Shown: positions 32,972 through 40,625 of the stretch, piece after piece
Layout: each line of letters opens with the position of its first letter
How positions within the stretch are numbered: the stretch's first letter is position 1
Source: Bacillus sp. UNC438CL73TsuS30
GTDB lineage: Bacteria; Bacillota; Bacilli; Bacillales; Cytobacillaceae
Length of the DNA stretch: 45,058 bases
Assembly: GCF_000482325.1 (NCBI RefSeq)
Contig: NZ_KI535299.1
Location: forward strand, 113,506-158,563
Reading direction: 5' to 3'
Made by a program: the position numbers and the translations under genes
Notes under the pieces: generated by a model
Database searches by the model: none
The model's input: the letters and a program-made list of their open reading frames with translations, nothing else
Told to the model about the DNA's origin: nothing

Positions 32972-33895
32972 ATGGTAACTGGAGATTCTAAAAAATGGTA
33001 TGAAAGAGAGCGTTGGACAAAGGAACGGAATGTTTTTTTGGCTAAAATCATCATTCCCCTCATTCTCTTAATTTTTTCTTTCGTTGTAAAGAAAAGTTGG
33101 GGAAGTCAAATTCTATCCTTTACACAGGAAAATAAATGGTTGATCCTTGTAGGTGTCGCTCTTATTATCATCTACACAAGTTGGACTTTCCCTAAGTTCT
33201 TTAAAAAGCATAATCAAAATTTGAGAAGAACATGGTACTTCTTTTTTATTGTAGGGATGATCTTGCTGCTGAATCAGTCAGGTTTTGATGTGAAAGAGTG
33301 GCAACGATACACGTTTTTAGCGGGCATGTTTATATTTGTAGACTTAGCGTTATTTCTTACACCGTCTATTAAAAAAATAGGCGGAGCCGAAATGGAACCG
33401 ATTACTGAGGTGGAAAGTATCAATGAAGAAATGCACAAGGTTATTACGCAAACGCAAAACAGAAACTTGCAGTTCACTTCTATTTTAGACAGTGTGAAAA
33501 AATCTTCTTTTGGTACTCAAGAATGGCAAGATGCGGAATCATATCGTGATAGTTTAGAAGATTTTCTTATGGCCTACGGAGAAACTTGTAGGCAGGAACT
33601 TACCGTATTTGTTAAGCAAGATGATGGAGCATTTAAACAAGAGATAGGTACGATCATCGGTGTTAATTTAACGGAAGACCAAATGAAATTTCTAAATGAG
33701 AAAAAGGTCGTTCATATTGATAAATTCACGATATTAGTACCTTACTTAAAACATACATATCCAGTTGTTATCGCAATTGTATCAGAGATCGACATATTAG
33801 ATATAGATATTGATCATATCATTAATTTGTCAGTAATACATACTTGGGTTGAAAAAGCGCAACCGCAACAACCACATTGGCAAAACCAATTATAG
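32972..33895 (+). CDS. spoIISA: SpoIISA-family membrane toxin
   Basis: 307 residues, AGGAGG six nt before the ATG. Three or four N-terminal membrane helices (about 24-41, 54-72, 88-104, 114-131) precede a cytoplasmic domain of about 165 residues (SINEEMHKVITQTQNRNLQF, ILVPYLKHTYPVVIAIVSE), which is the GAF-like domain of SpoIISA. The Bacillus subtilis toxin is 248 residues; this one is longer at both ends. It damages the membrane unless neutralised by the small basic antitoxin encoded next. The following genes fit the spoIISABC layout. Confidence 0.85.
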   Translation: MVTGDSKKWYERERWTKERNVFLAKIIIPLILLIFSFVVKKSWGSQILSFTQENKWLILVGVALIIIYTSWTFPKFFKKHNQNLRRTWYFFFIVGMILLLNQSGFDVKEWQRYTFLAGMFIFVDLALFLTPSIKKIGGAEMEPITEVESINEEMHKVITQTQNRNLQFTSILDSVKKSSFGTQEWQDAESYRDSLEDFLMAYGETCRQELTVFVKQDDGAFKQEIGTIIGVNLTEDQMKFLNEKKVVHIDKFTILVPYLKHTYPVVIAIVSEIDILDIDIDHIINLSVIHTWVEKAQPQQPHWQNQL

Positions 33896-33952
33896 AAAAT
33901 AGAGTGTAAACCTGATAGAATTAGGGTAATAGATAGGAAAGGAGTGGATAAA

Positions 33953-34147
33953 ATGCCAGAGCGTGGAGCAGAAGCAGTTGTTTCAAGGAGACGCAAAGGT
34001 AGAGCAAGATCCCCTTTCTTAATGGAAAGGACGGCTCAAACAGTTCCACAAACTTCTCCTTCGTTGTATACAAGAGATTTGTTTGAGAGAAGCAACAAAG
34101 CGGTAGAGCGATTAAGAGATAGCCGTTATGGTGAAGCGAAGCGATAA
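33953..34147 (+). CDS. spoIISB: SpoIISB-like antitoxin
   Basis: 64 residues from the ATG at 33953, eight nt after AAAGGAG (a GTG at 33944 overlaps the site). Very basic and disordered N-terminal half (SRRRKGRARSPF), then a helix (YTRDLFERSNKAVERLRDSRYG). SpoIISB is likewise small, basic and unfolded until it binds the toxin. The match is by size, charge and position, not by strong sequence identity. Ends at a terminator that overlaps its stop codon. Confidence 0.7.
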   Translation: MPERGAEAVVSRRRKGRARSPFLMERTAQTVPQTSPSLYTRDLFERSNKAVERLRDSRYGEAKR

Positions 34148-34173
34148 GACAGGAGATTTCTCCTGTCTTTTTT
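34147..34173 (+). terminator. Terminator after the SpoIISB-like gene
   Basis: AGACAGGAGA pairs with TCTCCTGTCT across TT and is followed by TTTTTT. Confidence 0.85.
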
Positions 34174-34244
34174 GTTTAAAGCTCTCATATTGTGACCATA
34201 CAGACAATATAGATATATTAAGAATCTGTTTGGGAGATGATGTA

Positions 34245-34385
34245 ATGGGAGAGAGAAAAAAGAAAAGCCCTTTTTTGGACAAACCATCAGGAACCTTACC
34301 TAAAAGGGATTTGAAAGATAGTCAATTACTAAAAATGAATGAAAAAATCAAAGAGAATATTGATAAAATAAAGAAAAGCAGATAG
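34245..34385 (+). CDS. spoIISC: SpoIISC-like second antitoxin
   Basis: 46 residues from the ATG at 34245, GGGAG 7-9 nt upstream. Basic and disordered (GERKKKSPFLDKPSGTLP, DLKDSQLLKMNEKIKENIDKIKKSR). It shares an SPF motif with the SpoIISB-like protein and is about the size of SpoIISC (45 residues) of Bacillus subtilis. It is separated from the toxin pair by a terminator, so it needs its own promoter; TTGTGA and TATATT 18 nt apart in front of it are a candidate. Confidence 0.6.
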   Translation: MGERKKKSPFLDKPSGTLPKRDLKDSQLLKMNEKIKENIDKIKKSR

Positions 34386-34490
34386 TCTATACAATCCTAT
34401 CTCCACCTCCAGAAATGACAATGATCGGTAAACAAACCAAAGATACAAACTGATTGTACTAATTAATTGAGTAATTTTATTGAGTGAAAT

Positions 34491-34536
34491 CCTCCTGTTA
34501 CACTTACTTGAATTTGATCCCCAATAAAATCAATGT
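34491..34536. repeat. 46-bp copy of part of the gene at 35199-35711
   Basis: Matches 35326-35371 with a single mismatch (CCTCCTG for CCACCTG), in the same orientation. It abuts the YciI-segment copy directly. Confidence 0.85.
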
Positions 34537-34539
34537 TTG

Positions 34540-34930
34540 ATATTACTTGGTTCAGGCTTGTTCCTTCCAAGGGTCAAGATGGTATGTCACATGATTCAGA
34601 TTGAAAAACATGTTGAGTTCATCCTGAATAAGTGGGAAGGTCATTTTGTTTTTTTACAGTAAGTGCCTGTCCCTAGCCTTCAGAGTACATACGTTCCCCT
34701 CTTCCTCTTCCTGTACGAACAAAATCCACTATTGGGTTAATAGACAAATAAAAAAGATGAAACCATCACGATTTCACCTTAGCGACCTTACATTACTCCG
34801 ACTTTAAAGGGATGTAATTTCACATCCATGATACCTGTTTGAACAGCAGGATCGTTTTCAAACATTTTTTGTGCGTCTTCCGCAGATTCCACTTATAGAT
34901 AACGATCCCATAAGGCCTGTCTAAACATGG
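34540..34930. repeat. Segmental duplication, copy B
   Basis: Imperfect direct repeat of 32122-32511 with scattered substitutions and small indels. It brackets the SpoIIS locus together with copy A. Confidence 0.85.
34779..34930 (-). pseudogene. Decayed copy of the YciI-like gene (3' half)
   Basis: Corresponds to the last 50 codons of the intact gene at 32359. A premature TAA lies four codons before the original stop and a one-base deletion shifts the frame near the middle (ATAAGTGG for ATAATGCGG). The 5' half is missing. Confidence 0.75.
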
Positions 34931-35198
34931 TGTCAAGTGGCGGTATTAGTATAGAGTTTTGGCAAAAAGTAGCCCTTCCGCTTTTAATTAACCGATTACA
35001 AAAAGTGAAAATGGATTTTCTGTAAGAAGGCAGCTCTTTTTCCAGACTGCTTTAAGTCTACAGGATACTAGACTACCTCTCTCCTATTGGCTAAAAGTTA
35101 GTCTAAAACAAAATGGACAAAATATTGTTAACCTTAGACAACAAAATAGAAAAAAAGACTGCTCTATACTTTAGAAACGGTCAATTATTCTATCCATT

Positions 35199-35711
35199 CT
35201 AGCTACTACTGCTACTTTCGTCATCTTCGTCTAATAAGTCACTACTGCTAACTAACACAAAGTTTTCATGTTTGATGAACATCGCTGGTTCTGATTCAGT
35301 AAGTGAAATACCATTAAGTGAAAAACCACCTGTTACACTTACTTGAATTTGATCCCCAATAAAATCAATGTCCCCGCTTACCGTTACGACTAATACTTGT
35401 TGGGGACCTGTAGGTTGATCGGGAGTGGCTGCTTCTTCAGTTGTTAACGCAAAGAACACTGGTACTGCAATCATAGCCGCTGAACGTGGAGCGAGCGTGC
35501 AAGGATTTGGAGGGTATAATGGATTCATAATTGGGGAGGGTGGGAAAACAGGGGCTGGTGGTGCCCCTGCAACAAAAGCACTATCAGTCCGGTGAACTAC
35601 CGTTAATGTTCGAGTGGTTAGATTGGTGAAAGTTAAAAACATATGAGTGACTGGTCTACCACTGCATGTCTGAGTCGGAACCAAAAATGGACCTGAACGC
35701 AAAGTTGCCAT
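35199..35711 (-). CDS. Hypothetical beta-rich protein with acidic/Ser tail, possible spore-surface protein
   Basis: 170 residues from the ATG at 35711, nine nt after AAAGGA. A longer frame to 35744 lacks a site. Strongly beta-patterned (HMFLTFTNLTTRTLTVVHRT, QQVLVVTVSGDIDFIGDQIQVSVTGGFSL) with a Pro-rich loop (APPAPVFPPSPIMNPLYPP) and the tail DLLDEDDESSSSS. Two Cys (TCSG, PCTL). No signal peptide. Composition and lack of export signal fit proteins assembled on the spore surface, but this is inference. A 46-bp fragment of it is duplicated downstream. Confidence 0.6.
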   Translation of the reverse strand: MATLRSGPFLVPTQTCSGRPVTHMFLTFTNLTTRTLTVVHRTDSAFVAGAPPAPVFPPSPIMNPLYPPNPCTLAPRSAAMIAVPVFFALTTEEAATPDQPTGPQQVLVVTVSGDIDFIGDQIQVSVTGGFSLNGISLTESEPAMFIKHENFVLVSSSDLLDEDDESSSSS

Positions 35712-36047
35712 TAAAACACATCCTTTCAATTCATAATTTATCAATCAATATATTAAATGTGAAAATTTATCTTTTTGATATGGACAAGTTATTTAGTCTA
35801 CTTGTACATTTCTATTGCCAGTGAAAGCCCTTTACCTGATATTGTTGGTAAAAAAGTTCTTCTGAGGTTTTGCGAAAATTTCCTATTTAGCCGCAACAAT
35901 TTCCATTTACTATCTATCCTTACCGCCATCTAATAACAGTTTGTCATGGATTCCATCTTTTTTGTTAATACCTTTTATTACTTCATTCGATTATAATTCA
36001 ATTAACAAATATATTACTATTTTTATATAAATTGGGAGGGGTTAGGG
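35712..36047. other. Intergenic region
   Basis: 336 bp between divergent genes. No terminator or gene seen. Confidence 0.4.
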
Positions 36048-36821
36048 ATGGAATCATTTCAAACTAAAGAGAACAATTGGGATGCGAATTTATATGATAG
36101 TAAGCATTCCTTTGTTTCAAAATATGGGAATAGCTTAGTTGAATTGTTAAATCCACAACAAGGGGAAAAAATACTTGATCTTGGTTGTGGAACAGGAGAT
36201 TTAGCCAATAAATTATATGAGTTTGGAGTAGAAATTGTTGGCGTAGACAAATCACAAAATATGGTGGAACAAGCAACCCGTAAATACGCACAAATACAGT
36301 TTAGGGTTCAAGATGCCACAAACTTAGACTATAATAACGAGTTTGATGCAGTGTTTTCTAATGCTACACTTCATTGGGTTCAACCTGCAATCCAAGCATT
36401 ACATGGTATTTATAAAAGCTTAAAACAAGGTGGAAGATTTGTTGCTGAATTTGGAGGAAAAGGAAATGTTCAAGCGATAACGGATGAAATCATCTTACAA
36501 ATAAAAGAAGCAGGGTTTGAATTTAATAAGGAACAATTTCCTTGGTTTTATCCAAGTATTGCTGAGTATTCGACTTTAATGGAAGAAGCAGGATTTAGAG
36601 TAACTTTTGCTCAACATTTTGATAGACCAACTCCATTGGATGGAGTGAATGGGTTAAAAAACTGGATTGAAATGTTCGGAAATCATTTGTTTGATGGTAT
36701 ACCTGATCATTCAAGAGATGAAATAGTAACAAACGTGGAAAATAATTTAAAAGGTGTTCTGTACAAGGACGGTAATTGGATTGCTGATTATAAAAGAATT
36801 CGTGTAATTGGAGTAAAATAG
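36048..36821 (+). CDS. Class I SAM-dependent methyltransferase
   Basis: 257 residues, GGGAGGGG 7-9 nt upstream. Rossmann-type motif I ILDLGCGTGDLANKL (42-56), motif II VEIVGVDKSQNMVEQA, motif post-II FRVQDATNLDYNNEFDAVFSNATLHWV, and the QGGRFVAEFGGKGN strand. It is closest in layout to the trans-aconitate methyltransferase/UbiE-like small-molecule enzymes. Substrate unknown. Stand-alone gene. Confidence 0.85.
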   Translation: MESFQTKENNWDANLYDSKHSFVSKYGNSLVELLNPQQGEKILDLGCGTGDLANKLYEFGVEIVGVDKSQNMVEQATRKYAQIQFRVQDATNLDYNNEFDAVFSNATLHWVQPAIQALHGIYKSLKQGGRFVAEFGGKGNVQAITDEIILQIKEAGFEFNKEQFPWFYPSIAEYSTLMEEAGFRVTFAQHFDRPTPLDGVNGLKNWIEMFGNHLFDGIPDHSRDEIVTNVENNLKGVLYKDGNWIADYKRIRVIGVK

Positions 36822-36903
36822 GTTCTTAATTGGTTAATGAAAAGATACCTGAAAAATTTTAGCCCAGGAACAGCTCCAGACGTTATTTACCTCTTCGAGA
36901 ATA

Positions 36904-36912
36904 TGTTATAAT
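36904..36912 (+). promoter_or_regulatory. Extended -10 promoter of the S1-domain gene
   Basis: TGTTATAAT is a consensus extended -10 element (TG-n-TATAAT); a weak -35 lies upstream. Start expected near 36919, 31 nt before the ATG. Confidence 0.55.
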
Positions 36913-36949
36913 AAAAGCTGATAACAGTATTGGGAGGAACACTATTTTT

Positions 36950-37402
36950 ATGTCAGTCGAAATAGGCAGCAAAGTACAAGGTAAAGTAACAGGCATCACT
37001 AATTTTGGAGCATTCGTAGACTTACCAGATGGAACAACAGGTCTTGTGCATATCAGTGAAGTTGCGGATAGCTATGTAAAAGATATTAATGACCATCTCA
37101 AGGTAGGAGACCAGGTTGAAGTAAAAGTGATTAGTATGAAAGACGGAAAAACTTCCTTGTCCATTAAAAAAGCGATAGATAGACCTGAAGGACAAACCTC
37201 TTCTTATTCACAACAACGCCCACCACGCTCGGGCAGAGGTGATAGCCGTTCCAAAGACTTTCGTCCAAAAGGTCAATTCAAACCGAAGGAAAGTTTTGAA
37301 GATAAAATGGCTCGTTTTTTAAAGACGAGTGAAGAGAATTTGTCTACCCTTAAACGAAACACCGGAGCAAAACAGGGCGGCAGAGGCGGAAGACGAGGAT
37401 AA
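36950..37402 (+). CDS. yabR: YabR-like S1-domain RNA-binding protein
   Basis: 150 residues. S1 domain at about 3-73 (VGITNFGAFVDLP-type core: KVTGITNFGAFVDLPDGTTG, LVHISEVADSYVKDINDHLK, VGDQVEVKVISMKDGKTSLS), then a basic, disordered tail with RGG-like repeats (PPRSGRGDSRSKDFRPK, KQGGRGGRRG) around a short helix (FEDKMARFLKTSEENLS). This matches Bacillus YabR in order and tail, though about 20 residues longer. In Bacillus subtilis yabR sits beside divIC; here it does not, so it may be a relocated or second copy. GGGAGGA precedes the ATG. Confidence 0.8.
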   Translation: MSVEIGSKVQGKVTGITNFGAFVDLPDGTTGLVHISEVADSYVKDINDHLKVGDQVEVKVISMKDGKTSLSIKKAIDRPEGQTSSYSQQRPPRSGRGDSRSKDFRPKGQFKPKESFEDKMARFLKTSEENLSTLKRNTGAKQGGRGGRRG

Positions 37403-37432
37403 TCATCATTCTTTTTCTTCATTGAAATTAAT

Positions 37433-37468
37433 GAAAGCTATTTTCTCTCTAAGTAGAAAATAGCTTTC
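37433..37468. terminator. Hairpin between convergent genes
   Basis: GAAAGCTATTTTCT pairs perfectly with AGAAAATAGCTTTC around CTCTAAGT. T runs are weak, but its place between the ends of yabR and the serine dehydratase gene fits a bidirectional terminator. Confidence 0.6.
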
Positions 37469-37515
37469 ACTTCATTCCGTTCAATTCGATAAAACCTTCA
37501 TTACAGACCTCATCC

Positions 37516-39081
37516 CTACATCGTTTGGATTAATAAAATTTCATCTATAATGGGAATTTCTTTATTCAATATAGTTAAGAGATTTTCTTCGATTTGATTG
37601 TCAATCTCACAAACCGTTATCGCCGAACCATTGATTTTTGAACGTTCATTCGCCATACGGGCAATATTTAACCCTTTTTGATAAAGTGATCCTGATAACT
37701 CGGCAATAACCCCTTTTCGATCCGTATGACGGATTACAAGTGTTGGTCGTTCTCCGGAAAACTTTAACGGGTAATCATCCAATTCCTGAACTTCTACTTT
37801 GCCACCGCCTAACGAACTGGCCAATACCTTTACCGTTCGCGTTGCTCCTGATAATTCAACTAGCACTGTATTCGGATGGTAACTTCCCATCACCCGCTTC
37901 GTAAACTCGTATTGTAATCCATTTTCTTCGGCAATCGATTTTGCATTTGGAATGCCTTCATCCATGGTTGTTAACCCAAGAACCCCTCCCAATAAGGCTA
38001 AATCTGTGCCATGACCTTGATAGGTTTCGGCAAAGGAACCCATCAGGGAGAACTTTGCAAATAATGGTTTTTCGTTTAACAGCTGGCAGGCTATGTTGCC
38101 AATTCGGACAGCACCTGCAGTATGTGAACTGGATGGCCCGACCATGACAGGGCCGATAATTTCATAGGCGCTTTGATATTTAGCCGGCCCGCAGCTGCTT
38201 GTCGGTTCACTGAAAATCTGCGCCTTCAATTTTTGACCTGTAGGGGTGCCAGCTAGACCGCCAATCCCGGTTTCCCTCAGCGATTCAGGCATTTGCTGCC
38301 CGACTTCATGCATGACATGAATCACCTCATCAGGTGGAATAATGCTGACCACCCCTGCCAACGCCATATCTGCAGCAGCCTGCGCGGTAATCGCGTGTAA
38401 TCCGTTCCGAACGATACATGGAATTTCCACTAGCCCGGCGACCGGATCACAAACGAGTCCCAGTGAATTTTTTAAAGCAATTCCAATGGCATTTCCAACC
38501 TGCTCTGGAGTGCCTCCGGCAAGCTCAACTAAAGTGCCAGCTGCCATCGCGGTTGCTGAGCCAATTTCCGCCTGGCATCCGCCGGCAGCTCCTGATATCG
38601 AAGCTTTATTAGCAATCACCAAGCCAAGGGCAGAGGCAGTGAACATCGACAGTACGATTTGTTCTCTTGGGAATGTTCCGCTATCCAGAGCGTGAACGAG
38701 CACTGCCGGCAAGATTCCCGCTGAACCTGCAGTCGGTGTTGCGACAATCCGCCCCATTGCGGCATTGACTTCTGATACGGCAAGCGCATTGGCTGCGGCA
38801 TTTAATGTCATGGGATTGATAAAGGATTTTCCTTTTTCGGCATATTGGTGAAGACGATACCCATCACCACCGGTCAAGCCGGTACGTGACATCACAGCAC
38901 TTGTCGTCCCTTTGCGGACAGCCTCTTCCATTACCGTAAATTGCTCGGCCATTTTTTCGATAATCTCTTCCCGTGAAATGTTCTTTTGCTGTATTTCCGT
39001 TTGGATCATTAATTCAGCAATCGTTATGTTTTGCTGCTTTGCCAGTTCAATTACTTCCCTTAAACTCATGAAAGACATCAT
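37516..39081 (-). CDS. Single-chain L-serine dehydratase, alpha-beta order
   Basis: 521 residues; AAGGAG 4-7 nt upstream of ATG 39081 or 39078. Residues 1-290 are the alpha (catalytic) subunit: the iron-sulfur Cys candidates are Cys169 (AAGGCQ), Cys211 (GLVCDP) and Cys222 (EIPC), with the PTAGSAGILPA motif at 116-126. From residue 303 begins the beta subunit (YEIIGPVMVGPSSSHTAGAVRIG), ending in an ACT domain (about 447-521). It deaminates L-serine to pyruvate and ammonia using a [4Fe-4S] cluster. Bacillus subtilis has two separate subunits, and E. coli SdaA has beta before alpha, so this alpha-beta fusion is an uncommon order. Follows a permease gene. Confidence 0.88.
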   Translation of the reverse strand: MMSFMSLREVIELAKQQNITIAELMIQTEIQQKNISREEIIEKMAEQFTVMEEAVRKGTTSAVMSRTGLTGGDGYRLHQYAEKGKSFINPMTLNAAANALAVSEVNAAMGRIVATPTAGSAGILPAVLVHALDSGTFPREQIVLSMFTASALGLVIANKASISGAAGGCQAEIGSATAMAAGTLVELAGGTPEQVGNAIGIALKNSLGLVCDPVAGLVEIPCIVRNGLHAITAQAAADMALAGVVSIIPPDEVIHVMHEVGQQMPESLRETGIGGLAGTPTGQKLKAQIFSEPTSSCGPAKYQSAYEIIGPVMVGPSSSHTAGAVRIGNIACQLLNEKPLFAKFSLMGSFAETYQGHGTDLALLGGVLGLTTMDEGIPNAKSIAEENGLQYEFTKRVMGSYHPNTVLVELSGATRTVKVLASSLGGGKVEVQELDDYPLKFSGERPTLVIRHTDRKGVIAELSGSLYQKGLNIARMANERSKINGSAITVCEIDNQIEENLLTILNKEIPIIDEILLIQTM

Positions 39082-39090
39082 ACCACTCCT

Positions 39091-39136
39091 TAAAAGGAGA
39101 CGGTTCCCGTGCCCGAAGCATTTGAACCGTCCCCCC
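39091..39136 (-). terminator. Hairpin with GAACCGTCCCC, terminator of the permease
   Basis: GGAGACGGTTC (39096-39106) pairs with GAACCGTCCCC (39124-39134); on the minus strand the stem is followed by TTTT. The 11-mer also occurs at 6204-6214. It is immediately upstream of the serine dehydratase gene's ribosome-binding site, so it may attenuate expression of that gene. Confidence 0.6.
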
Positions 39137-39160
39137 TTTTCATCCTTTGTTTACTTTATA

Positions 39161-40564
39161 TTAAACCGCTTTTGGTTTTGTGCCTTTTTCGTTATCAGCA
39201 TCGTCTAACGGTACGCGTTTTTCCATTTTTAACAGATAAAAAATACCTGTCATGAGAGCGAGGAATGCAATTCCCACGATTAACGGGATGCGCGTGCTTG
39301 GATTGATAAACATTCCGACTAGGACCACTAGTAAAAAGAGAATCGTAGCATAGTTGCTGTACGGTGCAAAGGGCATTTTAAATGGATGTTTTTCCATTGC
39401 ATCAGCATTTACTTTTCTAAATTTGATTTCACTAATGAGCAGTACAAACCATGGAATCATTCCTGGAAGTACACTCGCACTGTATACATACACGAAGATC
39501 GATGGCGGTGCAACAAAGCTCAACACAACGCCAAGGAGTAAGCCGATTAAAACCGTTATGGTTGAATAAACAGGAACTTTATTTTCCGATAATTTGGCAA
39601 AAATCTTTGGTGCCTGTCCATTTTTCGCCAATGCGTAAAGCATCCGTGTGGCGCTGAAGATGCCGCTGTTACAGCCGCTCATTGCTGCCGTGATCACAAC
39701 AAAATTGATAATGCCGGCTGCAGCCGTAATTCCGATTTTGGCAAAAACTGAAACGAATGGGCTTCCAATTTGATTGAGCTGGTTCCAAGGGTAGACCGTT
39801 ACAATAACAAAGATCGCACCGATATAGAAAATTAAAATACGCCAAACGGTTGTTTTCACAGCATGTGTGATGGTTTTCTTCGGATTTTCAGCTTCCCCGG
39901 CTGTAATCCCAATCAGTTCCACTCCTTGATAAGCGCCGATTACGATGGAAAGGGCAAAAAAGAATCCTTTAAAGCCACCGGTGAAAAAGCCGCCATTTTT
40001 CCAAATGTTCGAAAATCCTATTGCATGTCCGCCATTCCCGAAGCCAAAGAGAATAATGCCAATACCAGCAATAATTAACAAGATAATCGTTAATACTTTA
40101 ATTAATGAAAACCAGAATTCAAATTCACCAAAGTTTTTAACCGAAATCATGTTGGCAACGCCAAGAATCAACATTGCAACTACCCCAGGGATCCATGTTG
40201 GCAGATGTGGGAACCAATAATTCATATACGAACCAACTGCGATGATTTCCGACATGCCGACAATAATCCATTGGAACCAATAGCTCCAAGCTGTCAAATA
40301 TCCAGCTAAAGGATGGATATATTTATTGCCGAGGTCAGCAAACGAACCAGTAGTTGGTTCCAAATATAGCATTTCCCCCATCGAGCGCATAATGAAAAAT
40401 AGGAAGAGACCGGCAACTGCATAGGCAATCATCACGGATGGGCCCGTCCATTTAATCGTACTGGCGGATCCCATAAATAACCCAACCCCGATGGTACCAC
40501 CCAAAGCAATCATTTGGATATGACGCGATTTAAGGCCACGCTTTAATTCCTGGTTTTTTGACAT
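39161..40564 (-). CDS. Amino-acid permease, APC family (Thr/Ser/Pro type)
   Basis: 467 residues with 12 helices. Starts LKRGLKSRHIQMIALGGTIGVGLFMGSASTI, the helix 1 motif of the amino-acid transporters of the AapA/YtnA/ProY group; also FLFFIMRSMGEML, GAYQGVELIGITAGEAENPKKT and SGCNSGIFSATRMLYALA. It takes up small neutral amino acids with protons. Its place between a threonine dehydrogenase and a serine dehydratase suggests threonine and/or serine. Likely co-transcribed with the dehydrogenase gene 61 nt upstream. Confidence 0.85.
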   Translation of the reverse strand: MSKNQELKRGLKSRHIQMIALGGTIGVGLFMGSASTIKWTGPSVMIAYAVAGLFLFFIMRSMGEMLYLEPTTGSFADLGNKYIHPLAGYLTAWSYWFQWIIVGMSEIIAVGSYMNYWFPHLPTWIPGVVAMLILGVANMISVKNFGEFEFWFSLIKVLTIILLIIAGIGIILFGFGNGGHAIGFSNIWKNGGFFTGGFKGFFFALSIVIGAYQGVELIGITAGEAENPKKTITHAVKTTVWRILIFYIGAIFVIVTVYPWNQLNQIGSPFVSVFAKIGITAAAGIINFVVITAAMSGCNSGIFSATRMLYALAKNGQAPKIFAKLSENKVPVYSTITVLIGLLLGVVLSFVAPPSIFVYVYSASVLPGMIPWFVLLISEIKFRKVNADAMEKHPFKMPFAPYSNYATILFLLVVLVGMFINPSTRIPLIVGIAFLALMTGIFYLLKMEKRVPLDDADNEKGTKPKAV

Positions 40565-40625
40565 AAACTGCCCTACTTTCCCTCATTGGATTTTTTACTC
40601 TACCTTCTTAATGTTATTCTTTCTT

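Larger units (their letters stand above)
34386..35198. other. Mosaic region built from duplicated fragments
   Basis: Holds a 46-bp copy of the gene at 35199 (34491-34536), the second copy of the YciI segment (34540-34930) and a 270-bp AT-rich stretch (34931-35198) without recognised coding. The change at 34930/34931 (TGTCAAGTGGCGGTATTAG) looks like the edge of an inserted sequence. Confidence 0.6.

Noticed and set aside
34931..35198. Insertion-sequence end at the duplication boundary
   Set aside because: The edge is sharp, but no transposase frame or paired terminal repeat was found.
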